NCBI RefSeq assembly: GCF_000024725.1
Contig: NC_013960.1
Location: forward strand, 2,714,001-2,778,000
Source of the DNA: Nitrosococcus halophilus Nc 4
GTDB lineage: Bacteria > Pseudomonadota > Gammaproteobacteria > Nitrosococcales > Nitrosococcaceae
Direction: 5' to 3'
Length of the DNA: 64,000 bases
This document shows, one piece after another, positions 39,218-49,320 of the stretch; the first letter of the stretch is position 1; each line of letters opens with the position of its first letter. The notes under the pieces are model-generated. The model did not search any database, had not been told where the DNA came from, and was given only the letters and a program-made list of their open reading frames with translations. The position numbers and the translations under genes are program-made.

Positions 39218-40939
39218 TCAGCCTTTTTCTTGCCACCACTTTTGCGCTCTAGGCGCGTTTAAGGGTTTGCTGATGAAATAACCCTGGACCCTATCGCAGC
39301 CGTACTCTTGGAGATAAAGAAATTGCTCCTGGGTTTCTACGCCTTCTGCCACCACTTCGAGATTGAGGCTATGGCCCAGGGCAATAATGGCTTTAGTAAT
39401 TGCCCGGCTTTCAATTTCTTCGGGGATGTCGTGGATGAAAGAGCGGTCAATTTTGATGCTGTCCAGGGGAAGGTGTTTAAGGTAGGTTAAGGAGGAATGC
39501 CCTGTACCAAAGTCGTCTACGGAAATACGCACGCCCAGGGTGCTTAGAGACTGTAGGGTCTTGAGGGCTGAATCCATATCTTCGATAAGGAGCCCTTCGG
39601 TAATTTCCACCTCTAGGGAGGGCGGCGAGAGGCCTGTACGCTCCAGGATAGCTGCGATACCGCCCGCTAAATCCGGCTGACGAAATTGACGCGGAGAGAG
39701 ATTGACCGCCACTTGTAAAGGCCCTGAGTGAAATTGCTGCCAGCTAAAACAGGTTTGGCAGGCAATTTCTAAAACCCAAGCGCCAATAGGGATGATGAGA
39801 CCAGTTTCTTCCGCCAGACGAATAAAAGTTTGACGGGCAAGCATCCCATGTTGGGGATGGCGCCAGCGAAGTAGGGCCTCAAAACTGACCGTTCTGCCGC
39901 TGGTGAGATCCAACTGTGGCTGGAATTGCAAGTGGAGGTCCCCGCTTTCAAGGGCGCTTTGCAGGTCTTTGGCCAGTGCTACCCGGGAATGGGCCCGAGC
40001 ATTGATGTCGGGCATATATAATTGGTAGTTATTACGACCCTCATGTTTAGCATGGTACAGGGCGATGTCGGCGTTCTTGAGCAGCTGTTTGGCGGTAGGA
40101 GCATCGCTAGGAAAGAGGGTAATCCCAATACTGACATTGTTATGTATCTTATGCCCCTGAAGCCTATGGGGTTCGGCAATGGCGCCAAGAATCCGTTGGG
40201 CCAGGAGGGCAGCTTCATCGGCATCCAGAATATGGGTTTGAATAATTGCAAATTCGTCACCGCCAATTCGCAGCACCGTATCTGTGGGCCCTACGCAGCC
40301 ATGGAGTACCCCGGCGACTCGGATTAATTCCGCATCACCGATCTCATGGCCAAAACTGTCATTGATGTCCTTAAAGCGGTCAAGGTCCAAGAATAAAAGT
40401 GCCAATTGTTGCCTACTGTGGAGGGTTTCCGCCATAGATTGCGCTAAGCGGTCTTGAAGTAGGATTCGATTGGGCAGTCCGGTGAGAGCATCGTACTGAG
40501 CGAGGTGGCGGGACCGAGTCTCCTTAGCTTGGGTCTTTTTTAACTGGGTTTGGAGTAGTCGCTGGGAACGGTAAAAACCAAAGGCAATGAGAGCAAGTCC
40601 CAGAATCTCTAGTATTCTCTCCACCAGAGTACTCCATTGCCTGGATTCTTGGGTGAACTCCCCTAGCAAGCCTAACAAGAGACTGCCCAGGAGTAGGCCC
40701 CAACCCCCAGTCAAAAGAGTGATGCCTAGTCGCAAGATAAAAGCGTGAGCGACTAAGGCGACGACCAGCACCACGGTTTCAAGGATGATGTTGTTGAGAT
40801 CGAAACCCTGCTTTAGGGGAAAGGTGAGAAACCAAAATAAAATGATAAACAATGCCAGCAGCGCCAGTCCTCCCGCACTGGGCCATGGGGGCAAGGGGCT
40901 CAGGTGAGCATGCCGTAGTTTATGGAGCATGGATAGCAT
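39218..40939 (-). CDS. Membrane-bound GGDEF-EAL protein
   Basis: 573-residue c-di-GMP turnover protein. An N-terminal membrane domain of 3-4 helices (~22-130) is followed by a GGDEF domain with intact RIGGDEFAII (~146-305) and an EAL domain with FEALLRWRHP, VNLSPRQF, EITEGLL and SVDDFGTGHSSLTYL (~320-565). Both active sites look complete, so it could be bifunctional; the sensory input is presumably the membrane part. It is convergent with truD. Confidence 0.94.
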   Translation of the reverse strand: MLSMLHKLRHAHLSPLPPWPSAGGLALLALFIILFWFLTFPLKQGFDLNNIILETVVLVVALVAHAFILRLGITLLTGGWGLLLGSLLLGLLGEFTQESRQWSTLVERILEILGLALIAFGFYRSQRLLQTQLKKTQAKETRSRHLAQYDALTGLPNRILLQDRLAQSMAETLHSRQQLALLFLDLDRFKDINDSFGHEIGDAELIRVAGVLHGCVGPTDTVLRIGGDEFAIIQTHILDADEAALLAQRILGAIAEPHRLQGHKIHNNVSIGITLFPSDAPTAKQLLKNADIALYHAKHEGRNNYQLYMPDINARAHSRVALAKDLQSALESGDLHLQFQPQLDLTSGRTVSFEALLRWRHPQHGMLARQTFIRLAEETGLIIPIGAWVLEIACQTCFSWQQFHSGPLQVAVNLSPRQFRQPDLAGGIAAILERTGLSPPSLEVEITEGLLIEDMDSALKTLQSLSTLGVRISVDDFGTGHSSLTYLKHLPLDSIKIDRSFIHDIPEEIESRAITKAIIALGHSLNLEVVAEGVETQEQFLYLQEYGCDRVQGYFISKPLNAPRAQKWWQEKG

Positions 40940-41038
40940 TGCTGGAGGTAGTCTATACCATTGCGGGATGCCAAAACCATATAAAATATTTGATTGATAG
41001 CCACAAACTCATTACAGACAACCCTATACCATATAAAG

Positions 41039-42424
41039 ATGCAATATCTTCCAATATTTTTAAATGTACGCGGGCAGCGGTGTTTGGTGGTGGGTGGGGG
41101 CGCTGTGGCGACCCGAAAAGTGGCCTTGCTCCGCCGGGTGGGTGCGGTCGTTAAAGTGGTGGCCTTGGAAGCGCATGAGCAGCTTCAGGAGTGGGCTAAA
41201 AAGGGGGAAATTGGGTTACAGCAAGCCCCTTTCAGCGAAGCTGAAATGAAGGATTGTCGTTTGGTGATTGCGGCAACGGATGATCACTCCCTCAACGAGC
41301 AAGTCTACCATCTCGCCAAGGCTCAGGGGATACTCGTTAATGTGGCTGATTGCCCTCGTCTTTGTGATTTTATTCTGCCCTCCATTGTGGATAGATCGCC
41401 GGTAGTGGTCGCGGTCTCAAGCGGGGGGAGCTCTCCGGTATTAGCGCGTTTGCTCCGCGCCCGTCTGGAGACCCTTATTCCTTACGCTTATGCCCGCCTG
41501 GGCCAATTTGCGGCTCGCTATCGCAGCCAGGTTAAGCAGCGTATTGCCGGCGCAAGGGCGCGGCGTATCTTCTGGGAAAAGGTCTTACAAGGCAGTATCG
41601 CCGAAAAGATTTTCGCGGGTCAGGAAGGTGAAGCTGAGCGGGCTCTGGAAGCTGCTTTGGAGGAGAGTGCAGCCCCTAGCCAGGGGGAGGTTTATTTGGT
41701 TGGCGCGGGACCGGGAGATCCTGATCTTTTGACCTTTCGCGCTTTGCGCCTTATGCAGCAAGCGGATGTGGTCTTCTATGATCGTTTGGTCAGTCCGGAA
41801 ATTCTAGATTTAGTTCGGCGCGAGGCGGAACGAATCTATGTGGGTAAAAAGCGCGCCTGGCATACGGTACGGCAAGAGGAAATCAATGGGATGCTGGTCC
41901 AATTTGCCCGGGAAGGTCAGCGGGTATTGCGCCTTAAGGGAGGCGATCCTTTTATCTTTGGTCGGGGAGGGGAAGAGATTGCCACATTGGCGGCGGAAGG
42001 CATTCCTTTCCAAGTCGTGCCTGGGATTACCGCCGCTTCAGGCTGTGCTTGCTATGCGGGCATCCCGCTCACCCACCGTGACCATGCCCATGCCTGTATC
42101 TTTGTCACCGGGCAACTCAAAGAAGGGCGTTTGAGCTTGAATTGGCAGTCCTTGGTCCAGCCTAAGCAAACCATTGTCGTTTATATGGGGTTGGTAGGGC
42201 TTGAGATTCTTTGCCAGGAATTGATTGCCCATGGTATGCCTTCTACCATGCCAGCAGCCTTGGTCCAGCAAGGGACAACTTCCCAGCAACGGGTATTGAC
42301 GGGCACTCTGGCAACATTGCCAGGTATTGTCAAAGGGGAAGAAATCCATGCGCCCACTTTGATCATCATCGGTGAGGTGGTCTCTCTTTATCCACAGCTG
42401 GTCTGGTTTAATGCCCCTGATTAA
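41039..42424 (+). CDS. cysG: Siroheme synthase CysG (trifunctional)
   Basis: Makes siroheme from uroporphyrinogen III for sulfite and nitrite reductases. 461 residues: N-terminal dehydrogenase/chelatase ([21 protein letters not shown], with [14 protein letters not shown]) and C-terminal SAM uroporphyrinogen methyltransferase ([41 protein letters not shown]). ATG 41039 fits the family N-terminus; an upstream in-frame start at 40994 is not conserved. The 3' end overlaps nadC by 17 bp tail to tail. Confidence 0.96.
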   Translation: MQYLPIFLNVRGQRCLVVGGGAVATRKVALLRRVGAVVKVVALEAHEQLQEWAKKGEIGLQQAPFSEAEMKDCRLVIAATDDHSLNEQVYHLAKAQGILVNVADCPRLCDFILPSIVDRSPVVVAVSSGGSSPVLARLLRARLETLIPYAYARLGQFAARYRSQVKQRIAGARARRIFWEKVLQGSIAEKIFAGQEGEAERALEAALEESAAPSQGEVYLVGAGPGDPDLLTFRALRLMQQADVVFYDRLVSPEILDLVRREAERIYVGKKRAWHTVRQEEINGMLVQFAREGQRVLRLKGGDPFIFGRGGEEIATLAAEGIPFQVVPGITAASGCACYAGIPLTHRDHAHACIFVTGQLKEGRLSLNWQSLVQPKQTIVVYMGLVGLEILCQELIAHGMPSTMPAALVQQGTTSQQRVLTGTLATLPGIVKGEEIHAPTLIIIGEVVSLYPQLVWFNAPD

Positions 42425-43241
42425 AGCGTATCGACATATCCACGGCATGGACATCCTTGGTCAAAGTCCCTACTGAGATATAATCGACTCCCGTTTCGGC
42501 CACCTGGCGGACGTTCTCCAGGGTAATGCCGCCCGAGGCTTCCAGCTTGACCCGCTGTTGGTTAAGGCGGACGGCTTCGGAGAGAGCAGGGAGATCGAAA
42601 TTATCAAGCAGGAGAATGTCGGCCCCCGCAGTGAGCGCTTGTTGCAATTCGTCCAGGTTTTCCACTTCTATTTCTATAGGGAGGTTGGGACTATAGGTGC
42701 GGGCACGTTCAACCGCTACGGTAATTGAGCCGGCTGCCAGAATATGGTTTTCTTTAATGAGCACGCCATCGTAGAGGCCATGGCGATGATTGTGGCAGCC
42801 GCCGCAGCGAACGGCATATTTCTGCGCTTGGCGCAAGCCTGGCAGGGTCTTGCGGGTATCTAATATTTTAACTGGCAACCCAGCCACGGCTGAAGCATAA
42901 TGGTGGGCTATGGTGGCGGTCCCGGATAGAGTCTGGAGGAAATTCAAGGCGGTGCGTTCGCCGCTCAAAAGAGGGCGCGAGGGGCCGTGCAAAGTGCAAA
43001 TCCTCTCATTAGCCGAGAGAGGGTCCCCATCTGCCCGGGCCCAATTGATGACGATTTCCGCATCCAATTGTTGAAATACCCTATTAAACCAGTCAGTTCC
43101 GCAGAGTACGGCCGTTTCGCGACAAACTACAGTAGCAGTTGTTCTCGAAGCTGCTGGAATTAACGCTGCGGTGACATCACCGCTCCCGATATCTTCAGCA
43201 AGTGCTCGGCGAACTTCTTCTTCAATTGGGGCAGTGGGCAT
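42408..43241 (-). CDS. nadC: Nicotinate-nucleotide pyrophosphorylase (quinolinate phosphoribosyltransferase)
   Basis: Converts quinolinate and PRPP to nicotinate mononucleotide in NAD synthesis. 277 residues with [52 protein letters not shown] and [12 protein letters not shown]. It is divergent from ampD; this nadC/ampD pairing is frequent in gammaproteobacteria. Confidence 0.97.
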   Translation of the reverse strand: MPTAPIEEEVRRALAEDIGSGDVTAALIPAASRTTATVVCRETAVLCGTDWFNRVFQQLDAEIVINWARADGDPLSANERICTLHGPSRPLLSGERTALNFLQTLSGTATIAHHYASAVAGLPVKILDTRKTLPGLRQAQKYAVRCGGCHNHRHGLYDGVLIKENHILAAGSITVAVERARTYSPNLPIEIEVENLDELQQALTAGADILLLDNFDLPALSEAVRLNQQRVKLEASGGITLENVRQVAETGVDYISVGTLTKDVHAVDMSIRFNQGH

Positions 43242-43337
43242 GCAATATCCTGTTGCTAACCGCTTAGGTTTAATTCTCCATTATAGCAATGACTCTTCGG
43301 ATGCTTCGATGTTTTCCAGGTCAAGTAGTGATAAACC

Positions 43338-43910
43338 ATGACGGTCCTTGTTCCTTGGGGCCTCTGGGTGAACAGGGATAGCGGCTGGCTGACCCATGCC
43401 CGTCAGGTTATCTCGCCCAATCAGGATGAACGACCACCAGGGATGGTGCCAGAATGGTTAGTGGTGCACGGTATCAGCCTACCGCCGGGAGAGTACGGAG
43501 GGCCATGGATTGATGCCCTATTTACCAACTGCCTTGATCCTACAGCACACCCTTATTTCCATGAAATCCACTGCCTCCGTGTTTCCGCCCATGTTTTTAT
43601 CGCCCGGGATGGTTCTTTAACCCAGTACGTGCCTTTTCACAGGCGTGCTTGGCATGCAGGGAGGTCGAACCTTAATGGGCGTACTCAATGTAATGACTTT
43701 ACTATTGGGATAGAACTTGAGGGTACTGATGTTGCCCCCTATGAAGAGATACAATATCAAACCTTAGCGAGTCTTATCAGTGCCTTGATCGTTGCCTATC
43801 CTACCCTGTCTAAGGAGCAGATTGTGGGTCATAGCGATATCGCACCAGGCCGTAAGACAGATCCTGGTCCCGCCTTTAATTGGGAGCGCCTCAAATCTTT
43901 ATTGGTTTAG
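43338..43910 (+). CDS. ampD: 1,6-anhydro-N-acetylmuramyl-L-alanine amidase AmpD
   Basis: Cytoplasmic zinc amidase of peptidoglycan recycling. 190 residues: WLVVHGISLPPGEYGG (first zinc His), HFFI-type segment SAHVFIARDG, RRAWHAGRSN (second His), and GHSDIAPGRKTDPGPAFNW with the third zinc ligand Asp. The last residues are slightly shorter than in E. coli, ending directly where a transposase relic begins, so the 3' end may have been trimmed; the active site is intact. Confidence 0.95.
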   Translation: MTVLVPWGLWVNRDSGWLTHARQVISPNQDERPPGMVPEWLVVHGISLPPGEYGGPWIDALFTNCLDPTAHPYFHEIHCLRVSAHVFIARDGSLTQYVPFHRRAWHAGRSNLNGRTQCNDFTIGIELEGTDVAPYEEIQYQTLASLISALIVAYPTLSKEQIVGHSDIAPGRKTDPGPAFNWERLKSLLV

Positions 43911-44299
43911 CTGCATTCAAGATAGTCAACGAGAACCCAGTGATTTGTCTGGAGGATTTGAATATCACAGGGATGTTGAGAAACCGCCGCTTGAGCAAAG
44001 CTGTTGCGGATTGCGGGCTGTATGAGCTCAAGCGGCAAATGGAGTACAAAGCAGCAATGTATGGCCGGGAAGTGTTTATCGTGGACCGCTGGGCGCCCAC
44101 CAGCAAGACGTGCTCTGAGTGCGGGACTATTCAAGAGTCCATGCCGCTCAAAGTTCGCGAGTGGGAATGCCCGGACTGTGGAACGGAGCACGACCGGGAT
44201 ATTAACGCGGCCAAGAATGTTTTGATGTTGGGTACGGCGGGGAGCGCCGGAACCGATAAAGCCCGCGGAGCGGTGAAGACCCCAAGGGCCGTGGCCTAG
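43911..44299 (+). pseudogene. tnpB (IS200/IS605 OrfB) C-terminal remnant
   Basis: About 125 codons of an IS605 OrfB/TnpB nuclease. Present: RuvC-II with its catalytic Glu (ICLEDLNITGM), YELKRQMEYKAAMYG, the zinc ribbon CSECG...CPDCG, and RuvC-III Asp in DRDINAAKN. The N-terminal ~250 residues, including RuvC-I, are gone, and homology begins within ~10 bases of the ampD stop, so a deletion or decayed insertion joined the two. The frame has no proper start and should be inactive as a nuclease. It is followed by the transposon right end. Confidence 0.85.
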
Positions 44300-44346
44300 C
44301 CACCGCCCGAGGACTGCTGAGAAACGCGAATTCTCCAGGCTGACAA
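44265..44346 (+). mobile_element. IS200/IS605-type right end with omegaRNA-like conserved blocks
   Basis: The 3' end of tnpB and its flank share two blocks with a second site on the minus strand (50596-50703): block 1 at 44265-44281 (15 of 17 identical) and block 2 at 44308-44332 (25 of 25 identical), with similar spacing (26 and 24 bases), then GGCTGA. In this superfamily the tnpB 3' end and right end encode the guide (omega/re) RNA scaffold. Expression here is not shown. Confidence 0.65.
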
Positions 44347-44466
44347 GGGGAGGAGGGACCGAACCGCAGTCAGTCATGGCGAAACTCCAATTTCCGTGAT
44401 CATTGAATAGTAGGCGCCGCTGGGTGTTATAGTGTTATCTAGAAAAGCTACTGGGGGATTGGAATT

Positions 44467-45018
44467 TTATCCTCGTTTGGTTTTTTCCCAAAATATTTCA
44501 GGGGCCCCCTCTGTGCGGTTAAGTTCCCGTGCCATGACAAACAAGAGGTCTGAGAGGCGATTGAGGTATTTCAAACTCTCTGGATTGGTGGCCTCTTCCT
44601 TGGCAAGAGTTACGAGCCGTCGCTCTGCCCGCCGGCAGGTCGTGCGAGCGAGGTGGCAAAGACTGGCGGCGATGGTGCCCCCCGGTAAGATAAATTCCTT
44701 AAGTGGCGGCAATTTTTCATTTAGGCTATCGAGTTGCCGTTCTAGGGCCTGAACTTGACCAGCTTCGATAATATGGGCAGGGGGAATACTCAGTTCCCCT
44801 CCCAGGTCAAAGAGTTGGTGCTGGACAGGCGTTAAGGCCTGGTGGAGGGGATCTGGGAGGGGGTGAGCAAGAAGCAGGCCCAGGAGGGCATTGAGTTCAT
44901 CGATAGCGCCGATGGCTTCAACCCGGGGGTGGTCTTTTGGCACCCGCTGTTGGTTACCTAGCCCAGTCGTTCCTTGATCACCTGTGCGGGTGTAGATCTT
45001 GGATAAGCGATGTCCCAT
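44467..45018 (-). CDS. Cob(I)yrinic acid a,c-diamide adenosyltransferase, PduO type
   Basis: Transfers the adenosyl group from ATP to cob(I)alamin, making coenzyme B12. 183 residues: the PduO/MMAB N-terminal motif KIYTRTGDQGTTGLG, then VEAIGAIDELNALLG, and C-terminal LARTTCRRAERRLVTL and LNRLSDLLFVMAR. This family is unrelated to CobA/CobO. It fits with the B12-type importer at 17-20 kb, but the two loci are not linked in an operon. Confidence 0.94.
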   Translation of the reverse strand: MGHRLSKIYTRTGDQGTTGLGNQQRVPKDHPRVEAIGAIDELNALLGLLLAHPLPDPLHQALTPVQHQLFDLGGELSIPPAHIIEAGQVQALERQLDSLNEKLPPLKEFILPGGTIAASLCHLARTTCRRAERRLVTLAKEEATNPESLKYLNRLSDLLFVMARELNRTEGAPEIFWEKTKRG

Positions 45019-45081
45019 GGTGAATGATTAACCTAAATTGTCGTCGCTTTATGCGAGCATAAACTAAAGTGGAGAAACCCT

Positions 45082-45399
45082 ATGCAACAATCAAGAGCTA
45101 AATTTGGGATTGGACAGTTGGTGCGTCATAAGCTGTTTCATTATCGGGGGGTAGTGGTGGATGCAGATCCGGTCTTTCAGGGTAGTCCCGAGTGGTATGA
45201 GCAGATGGCTCAGTCCCAACCGCCAAAAGATCGGCCTTGGTATCATGTTTTGGTTGACAATGCGGATTACCAGACCTATGTGGCGGAGCGAAACCTGGAT
45301 CTGGATACTTCCAGGGAGCCTATTAATCATCCTGCAATCGAATTATTTTTTGATGATCTCCAGGAAGGCGTGTATCGTCGCCAGGGTAGCATCAATTAA
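45082..45399 (+). CDS. hspQ: Heat shock protein HspQ
   Basis: Small YccV-like/HspQ protein (105 residues) that binds hemimethylated DNA in some species and acts as a specificity factor for Lon. Features: KFGIGQLVRHKLFHYRGVVVD, PWYHVLVDNADYQTYVAERNL and IELFFDDLQEG. Its 3' end overlaps the convergent DUF3135 gene by 8 bp. Confidence 0.94.
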   Translation: MQQSRAKFGIGQLVRHKLFHYRGVVVDADPVFQGSPEWYEQMAQSQPPKDRPWYHVLVDNADYQTYVAERNLDLDTSREPINHPAIELFFDDLQEGVYRRQGSIN

Positions 45400-45724
45400 A
45401 TTTTTCCCTAAAGGTTTGACCGGTACGCCTCATCTCCGCCAAGGCGTATCCGAGCTTATGGGGTGCATCGAGTAACCCATACTCAGCATAGATCCGTTCC
45501 CACATCATGGCGTAGAGCCTGGCGGCGGAGACCAAAGGATTTCGGCATTGTTGTCGTTCCATATCGATACGCCATTGTAGACGTTTCAGTCGTGTCTGTA
45601 GGTGTTCCGGCGCCTGGGTCAAAGTCTGTTCTATAATGGCTCTACGCTGGTGTTCGAATTCTTCAGGATCCTCTTTTGCCAGGAGCATCCAGTAGTCGAA
45701 GTCGAAATTGGATTCGGGTGTCAT
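45392..45724 (-). CDS. DUF3135 domain protein
   Basis: 110-residue soluble helical protein, DUF3135 family, unknown function. Typical segments: FDFDYWMLLAKEDPEEFE, RLKRLQWRIDMERQQC and the C-terminal region around LAEMRRTGQTF. It lies just downstream of a mazG tail relic on the same strand. Confidence 0.88.
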   Translation of the reverse strand: MTPESNFDFDYWMLLAKEDPEEFEHQRRAIIEQTLTQAPEHLQTRLKRLQWRIDMERQQCRNPLVSAARLYAMMWERIYAEYGLLDAPHKLGYALAEMRRTGQTFREKFN

Positions 45725-45751
45725 GCTTTAAGTACTTTGGGTCGCCATCTC

Positions 45752-45847
45752 TCATTCTTTCGATTTTGCTTCTTCCCAGAGCGCGTCCATTTCCTCAAGG
45801 CTTGCCTCTGCTGGGGAAGAATCACGCTCGGAGAGAATGTCTTCAAT
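45752..45847 (-). pseudogene. mazG 3'-end remnant
   Basis: The minus strand reads IEDILSERDSSP, then AEASLEEMDALWEEAKSKE and a stop. The second part resembles the C-terminal end of MazG nucleotide pyrophosphohydrolase (…ASLEEMDALWxEAK…). No start codon or catalytic EExxE region is present; the frame runs back into the hslR 3' end. I infer that a mazG gene was deleted, leaving its last ~30 codons. Confidence 0.5.
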
Positions 45848-45863
45848 TGTAGAGGAAAACTCG

Positions 45864-46259
45864 TCAGCTTTTTCGGGTAAAGCGGATGATCTGGCGGCGG
45901 TCCCGTTTAGAGGGACGACCCCGGGTGGTGGGTCGCTGTTCCCGTTCCTCCCTTAATTGCATAGCTAGGGTTTGCCGCTTTGCCTTGCTTTTCTCACTCT
46001 CTTGGTAAAGTAACGACGCTTCTGGGGCTGGGCGGCGTTGTTGAGACAGCCCCTCAATGGTAATTTCGTACTCGAACTGGCCCCGGCGAATGGTTAAATG
46101 ATCGCCGATAGCGACCCTCTGGCTAGGTTTAACTCGCCGGCCATTGAGGTGGACTTTGCCTCCATTGACTGCTTCCACCGCAAGGCTACGTGTCTTGAAA
46201 AAACGGGCAGCCCACAGCCATTTATCAAGGCGAATCTTTTCAGTTTCGGAGGCTGTCAT
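45864..46259 (-). CDS. hslR: Ribosome-associated heat shock protein Hsp15
   Basis: S4-domain RNA-binding protein that rescues stalled 50S-nascent chain complexes. 131 residues: IRLDKWLWAARFFKTRSLA, NGGKVHLNGRRVKPSQ and IGDHLTIRRG form the S4 domain; the C-terminus is basic (RGRPSKRDRRQIIRF). Length matches E. coli HslR (133). It precedes the mazG relic. Confidence 0.94.
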   Translation of the reverse strand: MTASETEKIRLDKWLWAARFFKTRSLAVEAVNGGKVHLNGRRVKPSQRVAIGDHLTIRRGQFEYEITIEGLSQQRRPAPEASLLYQESEKSKAKRQTLAMQLREEREQRPTTRGRPSKRDRRQIIRFTRKS

Positions 46260-46346
46260 GGTTCATTTCTCACCGCAGGTTTGTCCTGGAAAGGCTAAGG
46301 ATATCGAACCCGTTAAACACTTCAAGGCATGGAATAAACTGATTAC

Positions 46347-47345
46347 TTAGCTGCTGGCTAGAGCAATTTCCCCTGAAATTTCCGATTCTAAATAGAGACT
46401 GAGGAATTCTGGAACCCTTTCCTCTAACCAATACTGGGGTTGCCAGGGCCATTGACCGCCAATGAACCCCACATGCCCTCCCTCCGCGCTGAGTTCTAAC
46501 TGGACTGTGGGGGAGAGATCAGAAGCCGAGGGAATAGCATCTTGAGGTAAAAAGGGGTCATCCGTGCTATGTAGAATCAGCGTTGGGACATGGATGTTGC
46601 GCAAAAATGGCCGACAGTTGGAGCGCTGCCAATAGTCATTGGCATCTATGAATCCATGTAGGGGGGCGGTGATGAGGTCATCAAATTCCTTAAATGTCCG
46701 GACGTTTTCCAAGGCTTGGAGATCAAAGGGGCAATCGCGATAGCGAAATTTATACCGGACAGAGCGTTTCAGAGCCTTAACTAGAGACCATTGGTAGGCT
46801 TGGGATAGGGCTTGCTCTAATTGCCATGCGGCCCGGCCAAGCTCAAAGGGAACGGAAACCCCAATGGCGGCAATGAGGTCTGCTTGCTGACCGTTCTCTC
46901 CAAGCCATTTGAGGAGGACATTACCGCCTAGCGAATAGCCTACTGCTGCGAGGGGGGTATCGGGTTCCCTCTGGCGCAGGGTTGAAAGCAGTGCATGGAG
47001 ATCGCCCGTGTCACCGGAATGGTAGCTGCGGGCTAGCCGGTTAGGTTCACCGCTACAACCTCGGAAATGCAACAACACCCCGCGCCAGCCCCGTTGCGCA
47101 ATGGCCCTGAGGAGCCCAGCAGCATAGCGGGAACGATAGGACCCTTCAAGGCCATGAAGGACTACTACAATAGGCCCCTTGCCTTGACCGCTCCAAGCAA
47201 GATCCACAAAATCTCCATCTGGCAATTCTAACCGCTCCCATAGGAGTTCTATCCGGAAGGGGGGGCGAAAGCGCGATCCCCATACCGTTTGGGCATGGGG
47301 GCCCGGTAGCCACCAAGCGGGTCGGAAATGACTAGTAACAATCAT
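46347..47345 (-). CDS. yheT: YheT-family alpha/beta hydrolase
   Basis: 332-residue hydrolase of the YheT/ABHD family, substrate unknown. N-terminal FRPAWWLPGPHAQTVW, oxyanion region VVVLHGLEGSYRSRY, nucleophile Ser in GYSLGGNVLLKWLG, Asp in HSTDDPFLP and His in EGGHVGFIG. The ATG at 47343-47345 begins at the conserved N-terminus and has AAAGAG upstream; a longer frame to 47390 lies inside acs. It starts 7 bp after the acs stop. Confidence 0.92.
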   Translation of the reverse strand: MIVTSHFRPAWWLPGPHAQTVWGSRFRPPFRIELLWERLELPDGDFVDLAWSGQGKGPIVVVLHGLEGSYRSRYAAGLLRAIAQRGWRGVLLHFRGCSGEPNRLARSYHSGDTGDLHALLSTLRQREPDTPLAAVGYSLGGNVLLKWLGENGQQADLIAAIGVSVPFELGRAAWQLEQALSQAYQWSLVKALKRSVRYKFRYRDCPFDLQALENVRTFKEFDDLITAPLHGFIDANDYWQRSNCRPFLRNIHVPTLILHSTDDPFLPQDAIPSASDLSPTVQLELSAEGGHVGFIGGQWPWQPQYWLEERVPEFLSLYLESEISGEIALASS

Positions 47346-47352
47346 GGTCGAA

Positions 47353-49320
47353 TTACTCTTTGCCCTGAAGTTGGGAGAGGATAGCTTCACTCTCTAGGGT
47401 AGAGGTGTCTTGAGTGATGGGTTCACCCCGGGCGATGGTCCGAAGTAAGCGGCGCATGATTTTCCCGGAGCGGGTTTTGGGGAGGCTGTCCACAAAACGA
47501 ATCTCATCCGGTTTGGCGATAGGCCCAATTTGATCGGCGACCCAGGCTCGAAGTTCCTCGGTCAAAGTTTTACCAACCCCTCCTGTTGGGCGGCTTCCTT
47601 TTAGGATGACATAGGCGAGGATGGCCTCACCCTTGATGTCGTCAGGACGGCCCACCACGGCTGCTTCTGCTACCTTCGGATAAGCCACTAAGGCGGATTC
47701 GATCTCCATGGTGCCGAGCCGATGACCGGACACATTCAATACATCATCAGTGCGCCCCATGATCCAAAAATAGCCATCCTTATCGCGGCGGGCACTGTCA
47801 CCCGTAAGATAATATTGGCTGCCGAATTTGCTCCAATAGGTATCATAGTAACGCTGATCATCGCCCCAAATGGTGCGGAGCATGGAGGGCCAGGGTTTGG
47901 TAATGACTAAATAACCGCCCCGATCAGGGGTGGTAATAGGGTGCCCCTTTTCATCAACCACTGCAGCGCTAATGCCAGGCAGAGGGAGGGTGCAGGAGCC
48001 GGGTTTGGTGGGAACAGCGCCAGGAATTGGGGCAATCATATGAACTCCCGTCTCCGTTTGCCACCAAGTATCGACAATAGGGCAGCGCTCGCCTCCGATA
48101 ATGCAGTGATACCACATCCAAGCCTCGGGGTTGATGGGTTCGCCCACCGTTCCCAGCAGCCTTAATTGAGATAAATTATAGCCGGCGGGAAGATCATCCC
48201 CGTACTTCATTAGAGCCCGGATAGCAGTGGGGGCCGTGTAAAAAATGGTGACTCCATGATCCTGGCAGATTTTCCAAAAACGGCCCGGATCAGGAAAAGT
48301 GGGAGTTCCCTCATACATGACAATAGTGGCTCCTGCTGCCAGCGGTCCGTAGGCGATATAACTATGGCCTGTGACCCAGCCCACATCGGCCGTGCACCAA
48401 AAGATGTCCTCATCACGAATATCAAAGACCCATTTCATGGTAGTGAGGGCACCGAGCAGGTAGCCGCCACTGGCATGCTGGATGCCCTTGGGTTTGCCAG
48501 TGGAACCAGAGGTGTAAAGCAGGAATAAAGGATGCTCAGCGTTTAGCCATACCGGCTCACAGTTTCCATCGATTCTGGTTTCTGCTTCATGCCACCATAG
48601 GTCGCGCCCCTCGGTCATGTCGATATCATGACCCGTACGTTGCAGGACAATGACATGCTGGATACTGTTGCATCCTTCTTTTAATGCCCGGTTAGCCGCT
48701 GCTTTGAGTTCGACGATGCGTCCGCCCCGGTGACCCCCATCGGCAGTGATAAGAAGTTTGGCTTCTGCATCCTCAATCCGATCTTTAAGGGATTCGGCGG
48801 AGAAACCTCCAAATACGACCGAATGGATGGCCCCGATGCGGGCGCAGGCCAACATTGCAATGACGGCTTCGGGGACCATGGGTAGGTAGATGACAACCCG
48901 ATCGCCTTCGGTAACACCTTGAGCTTTAAGAACATTAGCAAAGCGGCAAACTCGCTGGTGTAATTGATGATAAGTGAAGGTGGTAATATCCCCCGGCTCT
49001 CCTTCAAAAATAATGGCTATTTTGTCGGCTTTGTCCTGCAGGTGGCGGTCTAGGCAGTTGTAAGAGACATTCAGTTCGCCGTCGGTAAACCACTGATAGT
49101 GTGGGGGATTAGTGCTGTCTAGAACTGTTTTGAAGGGTTTATGCCAGGTAATTTCTGCACGTGCCTGCGCGGCCCAAAAACCTTCGAAGTCTTCGTTGGC
49201 GGCTTGGACTAAGGAATCCAAGGTGGCACGGTCGGGGATGCGGGCTTTGGCCGAAAATTCAGCTGGTGGGGGGAAAAGGCGTTCTTCATGTAAAGTGGAT
49301 TCGATACTTTCTTCATTCAT
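47353..49320 (-). CDS. acs: Acetyl-CoA synthetase
   Basis: AMP-forming ligase that activates acetate to acetyl-CoA. 655 residues (E. coli 652). ATP-binding [44 protein letters not shown], the [16 protein letters not shown] hinge and, near the C-terminus, the acetylatable lysine in [11 protein letters not shown]. Regulation by lysine acetylation is known for the family. Upstream 49321-49622 shows no gene. Confidence 0.97.
   Translation of the reverse strand: MNEESIESTLHEERLFPPPAEFSAKARIPDRATLDSLVQAANEDFEGFWAAQARAEITWHKPFKTVLDSTNPPHYQWFTDGELNVSYNCLDRHLQDKADKIAIIFEGEPGDITTFTYHQLHQRVCRFANVLKAQGVTEGDRVVIYLPMVPEAVIAMLACARIGAIHSVVFGGFSAESLKDRIEDAEAKLLITADGGHRGGRIVELKAAANRALKEGCNSIQHVIVLQRTGHDIDMTEGRDLWWHEAETRIDGNCEPVWLNAEHPLFLLYTSGSTGKPKGIQHASGGYLLGALTTMKWVFDIRDEDIFWCTADVGWVTGHSYIAYGPLAAGATIVMYEGTPTFPDPGRFWKICQDHGVTIFYTAPTAIRALMKYGDDLPAGYNLSQLRLLGTVGEPINPEAWMWYHCIIGGERCPIVDTWWQTETGVHMIAPIPGAVPTKPGSCTLPLPGISAAVVDEKGHPITTPDRGGYLVITKPWPSMLRTIWGDDQRYYDTYWSKFGSQYYLTGDSARRDKDGYFWIMGRTDDVLNVSGHRLGTMEIESALVAYPKVAEAAVVGRPDDIKGEAILAYVILKGSRPTGGVGKTLTEELRAWVADQIGPIAKPDEIRFVDSLPKTRSGKIMRRLLRTIARGEPITQDTSTLESEAILSQLQGKE

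Noticed and set aside
43880-44299. An intact small transposase gene starting at 43880
   Set aside because: The proposed start lies inside ampD, and the first residues match neither TnpB nor a start region; the RuvC-I part is absent, so it is a remnant.
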